Shown here: piece after piece, positions 20,112-26,809 of the stretch
Layout of the letters: every line of letters begins with the position of its first letter
Numbering within the stretch: position 1 is the first letter of the stretch
Source of the DNA: Paralimibaculum aggregatum
GTDB lineage: Bacteria > Pseudomonadota > Alphaproteobacteria > Rhodobacterales > Rhodobacteraceae
Assembly (NCBI RefSeq): GCF_030270585.1
Contig: NZ_BSYI01000006.1
Span: 62,001 to 126,000, forward strand
DNA: 64,000 nt
Reading direction: 5' to 3'
Program-made: the position numbers and the translations under genes
The notes under the pieces: model-generated
What the model saw: the letters and a program-made list of their open reading frames with translations, nothing else
Databases searched by the model: none
What the model was told of the DNA's origin: nothing

Positions 20112-22631
20112 TCATGGGATGTAGTTGCTCGGCACCCAGAAGATCGTCCGCCCGCCCAGCACGTGCTTGAAATCCATGCCGGGCTTGGAGAACTGCCTGT
20201 AGCCCTCGAGCCGGATGATCGGGGTCTGGTGCCGCGCATTGGGGCAGACCACCTGCTGCAGCTCCTCGAATTCGGGGATGTTGCCGCTGGAGACGCTGTC
20301 GAAGATCTCGCGGTGGCGCTCCAGCCAGTTGCCCAGCAGGTTGAGCTCGCAGACCGAGATCTGGCCCTGCGCCTGCAGCGCCTCGTCGCTGTCGCGCAGC
20401 CCCATGATGTCGGCGAAGGTGTAGTTGAGCAGCGGTGTCAGCCGGCCCACCGGCAGCCCGTGGCGCCGTTCGAGGAAGCTGGCGATTGGCTGGTTCACCA
20501 CATCCGGCGACAGCTCGGTGCCGATGCCGCCCTGCACCGCGCGCAGCATCTGCTGCAGGATCAGGCGCGAGAGCTCGTCGGCCGAGGCGTTGGAGGTGTC
20601 GCGGAACACCTCGAGCATGGTCCGCCACTGGGAGAACTCGTCATAGGTCATCCAGACATCGGTGACGACATCGGCGTCGTCCACCAGATATCCCGTGGCG
20701 ATCTCGTTGAACACGCGCTCGCGGCAGGCCGGCCCGAGCTCCTCGCAAAGCCGCCCCTCGATCTGCGCGAGGCGCAGGCCCGGAAGGTTGCCGAACTCCT
20801 CGTAGCCGCCCTGGCCCTGGAGCTGGGTGATGATGTTGACCAGCGCCTCGCCGCCCTTCAGCTCGGCGATGATCTCGTTGATTGGGGTCTGGTCGCCGAA
20901 CACCGAGGCGATGCCGAGGATGCGGTCGATCAGCTCGTCCTGCGCCTCGCGGATCGAGCGGCCCTGCATCGAGAACAGCAGCTGCTCGGCGGTCAGCCCG
21001 CGGTCGCTGTCGAGCCGCGAGAGCAGGTGATCGACCACCCGGCCGGTGATGTCCTCGGCCTGCGGCACGAAGGTCGCGTAGGCGGTGGCATAGTCGCCGC
21101 TGCGCCGGGCCTCGGGCACCTGCACGAAGAACGGGATGATCGGGTCGATCGTGTCGTCCATGTTGAGGGTGAGGAAATCCACAACGTCGTCGGTGGTGAT
21201 CGCGGTGCCGCCCTGGGCGATCTGGCTCTCGCCGCTGTAGCCGGTGTCGCCGATCACGAAGAGCAGCTTCACATGCTCGTCGCAGGTGCTCATGTCGTCG
21301 ACTGCCTGGTAGAGGCCGAAGAACATGTTCTCCTCGTGGTCCGGGTCGCGGCCGACGCGCTGGGCCTGCGGCACGGTGGTGGTGATGCTCCGCACGCCCT
21401 GGCGGAAGCGGTCGTGCTCGGCGGCCTGGGCCTGCTCGTCGAGATCGCAGGTGCTGGAGAGCGGCAGCCCCTCGCCGATGCCGCCCTGGCCGTCATAGAG
21501 GTCGCGGTAGACGCGGTAGCCGAAGCGCACCTGGGTGCCGCTGAAGCGCGGATCGGTGGCGAAGGCCTCGGTGATCGCGCCGAGGATGCCGGGGCCGACG
21601 CCGTTGCGCCCGACGATGGCGTCGATATGCGGCTCCATCGACTGGGTGCCGTCGATCAGGAAGAAGACGTCGAGCTTGCGCAGCTGCTGCAGCTTGCCGA
21701 GCGCCTTCTCGAGCCCGAGCTCCTGCGTGAAGATGTCGGCGCTCACCCCCTGTCCGACGCCGGCCACCGGCAGGATCACGTTGTAGACCGCCGGCGAGCC
21801 CTCGATGCGCTCGATCACCGGGATGCGGATCGGGTAGCTGAACCAGCGCTCGCCGCCGAGCACCGGCAGCGTGCAGTCGCGCCCGCCGATGCGGGCATCC
21901 TCCGGCGTCTCGTGGACGCAGATATAGCTCTCCTGGCCTTCGGCGGTGACGAGATCGGGCCGCGGGCGCAGGCCGAAGCGGGTCTCCCAGAGATAGCCGT
22001 CCTTGAGATCGACCCAGCCGATCACCGGCGCGGTCTCGTCGGCGAGATACTTGCCGAGCAGCAGCAGCCGTTCGGTCGCCGGATCGACGGCATGGACATA
22101 ATAGAGGCTGAAGCGGGTGAGGTCGGAGCAGCCCTCGTCGGCCGGATCACAGCTCGTCTGCTCCACCGAGGGCATGGCGCGCACCGGTTGCACCTGGTCG
22201 CCCTGCAGGGTGGCGCGGGTCTTGATGTAGAACTTCTGCTCGAGCCCGGTGGTGTTGCTGACCAGCGGCTTGGCCTGGCAGAGCAGGTCGTCGCCATGCA
22301 CCCAGCCGATGGTGCTGGCCTCGCGCTGGTCGTTCTTGATCTCGATATAGGGGCCCTCGCGGCGGTGCAGCGCCACCCGCTGGGCAAAGCGCAGCGCGCC
22401 GATCGGCGCGGCGCCCGGGCGCGGCTCCTGCAGGATCTGCGCATTGGCGCGGATCACCGGAACCTGGACGCGGCGGATGATGAAGCCCGAGGCGTCGATG
22501 CTGCCGACCGCATCCTCGCCGTCGAAATCATAGGCGGCGCAGGAGCCGTGGACCGCGGCGCCGGCCGCGCCGGGCAGGAGCCCCGGCATGGCGGCGAGAC
22601 CGAGCAGGATGAGGAGATGTGTGAAGCGCAT
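20112..22631 (-). CDS. Large secreted vWA-domain protein with SH3-like N-terminal region
   Basis: An 839-residue exported protein. The signal peptide is about residues 1-26 (HLLILLGLAAMPGLLPGAAGA). The N-terminal third has two SH3b-like stretches: about 65-118, ending GWVHGDDLLC, and about 180-225, with VIGWVDLKDGYLWETRFGL. A von Willebrand A domain begins with DVFFLIDGTQSM (Asp327, Thr329, Ser331), a MIDAS motif with Thr in place of the first Ser, and continues through KLLFVIGDTGYSG. The C-terminal 300 residues are helical and unrecognised. The pairing of a GWV-x-W segment with a vWA domain recalls the vWA region of PpkA-type proteins, but there is no kinase domain here. The ATG at 22631 has GGGAG upstream and gives a proper signal peptide. 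It lies 24 bases before the ABC ATPase gene. Confidence 0.85.
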   Translation of the reverse strand: MRFTHLLILLGLAAMPGLLPGAAGAAVHGSCAAYDFDGEDAVGSIDASGFIIRRVQVPVIRANAQILQEPRPGAAPIGALRFAQRVALHRREGPYIEIKNDQREASTIGWVHGDDLLCQAKPLVSNTTGLEQKFYIKTRATLQGDQVQPVRAMPSVEQTSCDPADEGCSDLTRFSLYYVHAVDPATERLLLLGKYLADETAPVIGWVDLKDGYLWETRFGLRPRPDLVTAEGQESYICVHETPEDARIGGRDCTLPVLGGERWFSYPIRIPVIERIEGSPAVYNVILPVAGVGQGVSADIFTQELGLEKALGKLQQLRKLDVFFLIDGTQSMEPHIDAIVGRNGVGPGILGAITEAFATDPRFSGTQVRFGYRVYRDLYDGQGGIGEGLPLSSTCDLDEQAQAAEHDRFRQGVRSITTTVPQAQRVGRDPDHEENMFFGLYQAVDDMSTCDEHVKLLFVIGDTGYSGESQIAQGGTAITTDDVVDFLTLNMDDTIDPIIPFFVQVPEARRSGDYATAYATFVPQAEDITGRVVDHLLSRLDSDRGLTAEQLLFSMQGRSIREAQDELIDRILGIASVFGDQTPINEIIAELKGGEALVNIITQLQGQGGYEEFGNLPGLRLAQIEGRLCEELGPACRERVFNEIATGYLVDDADVVTDVWMTYDEFSQWRTMLEVFRDTSNASADELSRLILQQMLRAVQGGIGTELSPDVVNQPIASFLERRHGLPVGRLTPLLNYTFADIMGLRDSDEALQAQGQISVCELNLLGNWLERHREIFDSVSSGNIPEFEELQQVVCPNARHQTPIIRLEGYRQFSKPGMDFKHVLGGRTIFWVPSNYIP

Positions 22632-22686
22632 CAGGGCCGCTCCCTTGGCTTGCGTGGCACCGAGGCGGGATCGGGATGCTGCGCGA

Positions 22687-24990
22687 TCATTGCCCGGCCC
22701 CGATCTCCGCCAGGCCCTTCTCGACCACGGCGCGCAGCCGCTCGGCCGAGAAGCTGTCGTCGATGCCTTCGCAATTCTCCATGCGCAGCAGGCTTTGATA
22801 CTTGTCACAGCCCGAACCGCCTGCGGTGTTCAATACCCAGCGGAAGTGGCCAATTGCGGCCCAGGCCATTGCCGCCGGCGCGTCGAGGCGCGAGCTCGGT
22901 GCCGGCCGGGTGGCGTCGAGCACCACCACGAGCCCGCCGAGCGCGTCGCCCCATTCCTGCTCGATCCAGGTGAAGTCCTGGAAGGGCTGGCTGGTCGGGG
23001 TGATGAACTTGAACCGCGCCCGCTCGCGCCAGAGCGCCTCCGGATCGGGGCTCATGCGGATCTGCTCGGCGCGCAGCAGCACCTCGCGATCGGTGCCGCG
23101 GCTGACGGCGATGTCCACCGGCAGGCAGGCCTCGGCCTCGCGCAGCGCGGTGGCGAGCCCGCGTACAGCTCGGACCACCGACTCGCCAATCTGGTTGCTG
23201 AAGCTGCCGTTCTCCACCACCAGCACCACCAGCCGCTTGTCGCCGCAATTGACGATATCGACCTCGGCGACCGCCCGGGCCCCCGCCGCATCGACGCCGA
23301 GCGGCGAGCAGACCGAGGCCGGCGAGCCGCCGTCATAGGCCTGGTAGTGGCCGCAGACCGGCACCTCCGGGTCTGGGGTGTCGGGGAAATACAGCAGCTT
23401 CGGCGGCACGTCCTCGAAGGGCACGGTGCAGTTCCCGTCGGCGAAGAAGCGCAGGTCGCGGTCGAGGCTGTAGCGGCTCTCCTCCGAGAGCCGGGCCAGC
23501 AGCGGCAGGCGGCGCGTCGGCATCTCGAGGCCGAGCGCGGCGAGGATCTCGATCTCCGCGCCGTCGAAGGGCACGAGCGTCGGCACCGCCGTGCCGTCCG
23601 GGCCGATCAGCTCGACCGCGGCGCTGTCCGGCAGCGCCTCGTCGTCGCTCCAGCCGGCTTCGGCCAGGCTCGGCCCGGCGAAGGGGCGGTCGGCGATCCC
23701 GGCGAGTGGCAGGCCGGCGGGCTCGGGCTCCGGCTCGGGCTCCGGCGAGCCGGTCTCATCGGGGATGAAGAGCCCGCCCTCGGGGGGATCGGCGCCGCGC
23801 TCCTCCGCCGGCGGCGCCCCGGCCGGCATGCAGCGCTCGCCGCCATCGGCGCAGTAGCCGACCAGCCGCGCGCTCACCAGCGGCGCGGCGCAGCGCCCGA
23901 CATTTGCCTTCGAGGCCGCCGCGGCGCTCACCAGCGGTATCCGCGGCCGGAGGCTTCCCCGGTCGATCTCGAGGAACCCCGAAGGCGCGAGCACCGCCCG
24001 CGTCGGCGCCCAGCTCTCGGAGAACATCTGCACATCCCGCTCATTGGCCTTGAGGATGCATTCGAAGGTCTCGTCGCGGAGGCGCCGGCAGGCCGGGCCG
24101 CTCGCCGGGCGGAAATCCGCGAGCGGCAGCACCCTGCGCGGGCCGCAGGGAAAGGCGATGTCACCCGAGCTCTGGGCGATCAGCGCGGGGGAGACATCGA
24201 CCGCGCAGTCTGCCCGGCGGGCGAGGGTGATGCGGCTCACCTGCGGGATCGCGCCGGGGTCGAGCCGCCACTCCCAGGCGAGGCTCGGGCTGTCGGCGCT
24301 CGCGCCCTCGGCCCGCGCGACGGAGCCGTGGGAGACCTCGATATCGCCGAGGGCGGCGGGCGTGACGAGGCGCAGCAGCTGCGGCGGGGCGGCCGGCTGG
24401 GGCAGGGTTTCGGCCGGCCCGCCCGCGCTGCCGGCATCGGCGCTGGCGGCCTCTCCGGGAGCCAGCGCGAGCAGCCCGGGCCCGGCATCGCGGGCCCGCG
24501 CCGGCAGCCCCTCGGGGCGCGCCGCCCCCGGCAGCGCGTCATAGGCGGCCTCGGCAGCGGCCCGGCTGGCGGCAAGGCGCATCTGGCGCAGCGGCAGCTC
24601 GGCCGGGCCATAACCGTCGTCGCCGCGGGTGAAGCGTTCGGTCGGGTCGCGCAGCCGCTGGTAGCCGTGGAACAGCGTCCGCCCGCCGGACGACAGGGCG
24701 TAGATCACCCGCGAGCGGCAGCGGAACAGCACCTCGGTGCCGTTCGGCAGGGGGCCGACCAGGCCGCCGTCGCAGCCGGCGATGGTCACGTCCTGCTCGG
24801 CAAGGGCGTCGCGGAACTCCACCGCGATATCGACGAGCGGATCCTCCGCGGTCTGGGCCGGGGCGATCTGCGGCGCGGCGGCGAGGGCGATGGCGAGAAG
24901 CGCCGCAACCTGCCGCGACAGCCGGTGCCATGCTTTGGGAGGAGGACCGAGCCGGAAGGATGCACGCCCTGTGCAAGGCCGAGAAACCAT
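22687..24990 (-). CDS. Large secreted protein with degenerate vWA-like C-terminal domain
   Basis: A 767-residue protein, first gene of the operon. A hydrophobic segment at about residues 27-46 (QVAALLAIALAAAPQIAPAQ) looks like a signal peptide with a long basic start. The body is a novel Cys-containing region with Pro/Ala-rich linkers (about 155-205 and 385-430, the latter with a short PEPEPEPEP run). The C-terminal part (about 585-750) reads like a vWA fold: strand KRLVVLVVENG followed by NGSFS at 594-598, where a MIDAS motif would have Asp first, and GGLVVVLDATRP. I call this a degenerate vWA domain by inference. The start at 24990 was chosen for the signal-like segment; an AGGG lies upstream. 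It is 55 bases ahead of the vWA gene, suggesting the two secreted proteins act together. Confidence 0.72.
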   Translation of the reverse strand: MVSRPCTGRASFRLGPPPKAWHRLSRQVAALLAIALAAAPQIAPAQTAEDPLVDIAVEFRDALAEQDVTIAGCDGGLVGPLPNGTEVLFRCRSRVIYALSSGGRTLFHGYQRLRDPTERFTRGDDGYGPAELPLRQMRLAASRAAAEAAYDALPGAARPEGLPARARDAGPGLLALAPGEAASADAGSAGGPAETLPQPAAPPQLLRLVTPAALGDIEVSHGSVARAEGASADSPSLAWEWRLDPGAIPQVSRITLARRADCAVDVSPALIAQSSGDIAFPCGPRRVLPLADFRPASGPACRRLRDETFECILKANERDVQMFSESWAPTRAVLAPSGFLEIDRGSLRPRIPLVSAAAASKANVGRCAAPLVSARLVGYCADGGERCMPAGAPPAEERGADPPEGGLFIPDETGSPEPEPEPEPAGLPLAGIADRPFAGPSLAEAGWSDDEALPDSAAVELIGPDGTAVPTLVPFDGAEIEILAALGLEMPTRRLPLLARLSEESRYSLDRDLRFFADGNCTVPFEDVPPKLLYFPDTPDPEVPVCGHYQAYDGGSPASVCSPLGVDAAGARAVAEVDIVNCGDKRLVVLVVENGSFSNQIGESVVRAVRGLATALREAEACLPVDIAVSRGTDREVLLRAEQIRMSPDPEALWRERARFKFITPTSQPFQDFTWIEQEWGDALGGLVVVLDATRPAPSSRLDAPAAMAWAAIGHFRWVLNTAGGSGCDKYQSLLRMENCEGIDDSFSAERLRAVVEKGLAEIGAGQ

Positions 24991-25016
24991 GACAGCAAAC
25001 CCTATCCGCTCGTCCT

Positions 25017-25028
25017 TACCTAGAGGTA
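25017..25028. promoter_or_regulatory. Palindrome upstream of the vWA/ABC/caspase operon
   Basis: TACCT and AGGTA form a perfect inverted repeat with spacer AG; two outer CC/GG pairs extend it to an imperfect 18-bp palindrome (25014-25031). It sits 27-38 bases upstream of the first start codon of the operon, where a repressor would act. No known consensus is recognised. Confidence 0.35.
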
Positions 25029-25143
25029 CGGCATGGGATCGGCTGCATGCAAGGATCAACTTCCCCGACGCCACCTTCCCTGCGCCTGCCGGCGCCGCAC
25101 CAGTGCTCGCCAGCCGGCAATGCGTGACGCAGGGGCGCTTTTC

Positions 25144-25172
25144 TTGACAAGGAAACTTCACAACGCGCAGAT
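25144..25172 (+). promoter_or_regulatory. Candidate promoter for the RTX genes
   Basis: TTGACA at 25144-25149 is a perfect -35 box. The expected -10 position reads GCAGAT or CAGATT, which is weak, so only the -35 part is convincing. A transcript from here would have a leader of about 125 bases before the ATG at 25307. Confidence 0.35.
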
Positions 25173-25306
25173 TGATGGGGGAGACAGGCGCGCCAGCCCG
25201 CCTGCGCGGCGGCAATCCTGTCTGCCGGGAGGAGAGATTGCCGGACCCCGGACAGGGCGCTCTCCGGTCCGGGCGCTGGTGGCCCCCGGACGCTATCGGA
25301 GCTTGA

Positions 25307-26764
25307 ATGCACATGGTTGTGGTCAACAATTTCGTCCTGCTGCCGAGCGTGATCAACATCGTCACCGGTGAGGGGGGCGAGGAGACCCGGGTCCTCCGCG
25401 CCGACCTGATGGCGCTCGGCATCACCACGATCCAGTCGATCACCATCACCGACAACGGCGACGAGGGCACCGGCACCGGGCGCTTCACCGGGATCGATCT
25501 CGATGGCTTCATCATCAGCCCCGACCTGGCCACGACTGCGCCGCTGGCGCGCCCGCTGCAGGACACCTCGCCCTTCGCCGCCGATTTCGCCGCGCTGACG
25601 CCGCAGGATGTCGCATTCGCCGCCGGCGATACCCGGGTCGGGGCCTTCGGCGGCGATCTCGTCGGCACCGACGGCGCCGGCAATCCGCTGCTGGGCGAAA
25701 TCGAGCTCGGGCGCATCGGCAACCCGCTGGAATCGGGCTTCCTCTCGCTCGGCATCGAGGGCAGCCTGACCATCACCTTCCCGGAGGCGCTGGAGATCCC
25801 CGAGGGCGCCTATCTCTATCTCGGCGAATGGGACAATGCCGGCGAGCAGCTGACCGGCCCGGATGCCGCCTTCACCGTCACCATCGAGGAAGCGCCGGAG
25901 GAGCCGCCGCCGATCCTCGGCACGCCGGGGGACGACGCGCTCTCCGGCACGCCCGGCGACGACGTCATCTTCGGCGGCAACGGGCGCGACACCATCGATG
26001 GCGGTGCCGGCAACGACACGCTGAACGGCGAGGCCGGCAACGACCAGATTCTCGGCGGCGCCGGGGACGACGAGATCAATGGCGGCGGCGCCCGCGACGC
26101 GGTGGTCTATGACGGCGCGCGGGATGACTACACCATCACCGAGAACGGCGGCAGCGTCACCGTGGCAGGCCCGGGCGGCGAGACCGACACGCTGTTCAAC
26201 GTCGATACGCTGGAATTTGCCGAGGGGCGTACCGTCTTCCTCACCGCGGGGCGGATCGGCACCGGCTTCAGCGCCACCGACGCGGAGGCCAACAGGGTCA
26301 TCGGTGCGGTGGACATCGCCTTCCTCTACGAGGCCGGGCTGAACCGCAACGGCGCGATCGACGCCGGCGGACTCAACTTCTGGATCGACGTCTTCGAAGG
26401 CAACTACGTCGCCGAGACGAATTTCCACGCCAAGGGCCAGAGCTTCAACGCCATCGCGAAGAGCTTCTTCGACTCGCCGGAATTCGCCGCCCTGGTGCGC
26501 GACGATCTCGGCCCCGCCGCGACCCCGGAGAACATCACGAGCGAGCAGTATCTCGACCTGCTCTACGGCAACATCCTCGGGCGCGAGCCGGATGCCGCCG
26601 GGCGCCAGGCCTGGCTCGACGTGCTGAACGACGGGCTCGCGCGCCACATCGTGCTCGCCGAGTTCGCGAAATCGCCCGAGAACCAGACGACGGAGCCGCC
26701 ATTCGACCCGGAAACGCTGCAGGAGGTCCGACCGGGTGACTGGGATTTCGTCGATCTAGGCTGA
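25307..26764 (+). CDS. RTX-type calcium-binding protein with DUF4214 domain
   Basis: A 485-residue protein without an N-terminal signal peptide. Residues 1-195 form a beta-rich domain shared with the next gene (VINIVTG, SITITDNG, YLYLGEWD). Residues about 203-260 carry glycine-rich nonapeptide repeats (GGNGRDTIDGGAGNDTLNG), which bind calcium in hemolysin-type proteins. A VVYDGARDDYTIT beta segment follows, then a DUF4214 domain (about 330-455) with IAFLYEAGLNR, GLNFWID, LLYGNILGREPD and AEFAKSPEN. RTX proteins normally leave the cell by a type I secretion system that reads a C-terminal signal. No type I membrane-fusion or ATPase gene specific to it is nearby. The start has CGGAG upstream. 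Confidence 0.88.
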   Translation: MHMVVVNNFVLLPSVINIVTGEGGEETRVLRADLMALGITTIQSITITDNGDEGTGTGRFTGIDLDGFIISPDLATTAPLARPLQDTSPFAADFAALTPQDVAFAAGDTRVGAFGGDLVGTDGAGNPLLGEIELGRIGNPLESGFLSLGIEGSLTITFPEALEIPEGAYLYLGEWDNAGEQLTGPDAAFTVTIEEAPEEPPPILGTPGDDALSGTPGDDVIFGGNGRDTIDGGAGNDTLNGEAGNDQILGGAGDDEINGGGARDAVVYDGARDDYTITENGGSVTVAGPGGETDTLFNVDTLEFAEGRTVFLTAGRIGTGFSATDAEANRVIGAVDIAFLYEAGLNRNGAIDAGGLNFWIDVFEGNYVAETNFHAKGQSFNAIAKSFFDSPEFAALVRDDLGPAATPENITSEQYLDLLYGNILGREPDAAGRQAWLDVLNDGLARHIVLAEFAKSPENQTTEPPFDPETLQEVRPGDWDFVDLG

Positions 26765-26809
26765 CGGCCGGCCAGCCATCATGCGTGCGGCCAGGAGCGA
26801 GAACGGCCC

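Larger units (their letters stand above)
24991..25306. other. Divergent intergenic region with two putative control elements
   Basis: This 316-base region separates the minus-strand secreted-protein/ABC operon from the plus-strand RTX genes. It holds the palindrome at 25017-25028 close to the operon start and a perfect TTGACA at 25144-25149 pointing toward the RTX gene. No gene is seen in it. Confidence 0.6.

Noticed and set aside
20112-22631. The vWA protein as part of a type VI secretion PpkA system
   Set aside because: There is no kinase domain and no type VI secretion gene within the window.
19416-22973. A 1185-codon open frame on the plus strand, antisense to the ABC ATPase and vWA genes
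   Set aside because: It has no domain signs, is rich in His/Leu/Ala/Gly/Arg as expected of the complement of GC-rich genes, and the opposite strand encodes clear proteins.
22588-25023. An 811-codon open frame on the plus strand, antisense to the 767-residue secreted protein
   Set aside because: Same reasoning: composition of a shadow frame, no start signal; the minus-strand frame has a signal peptide and a sensible composition.
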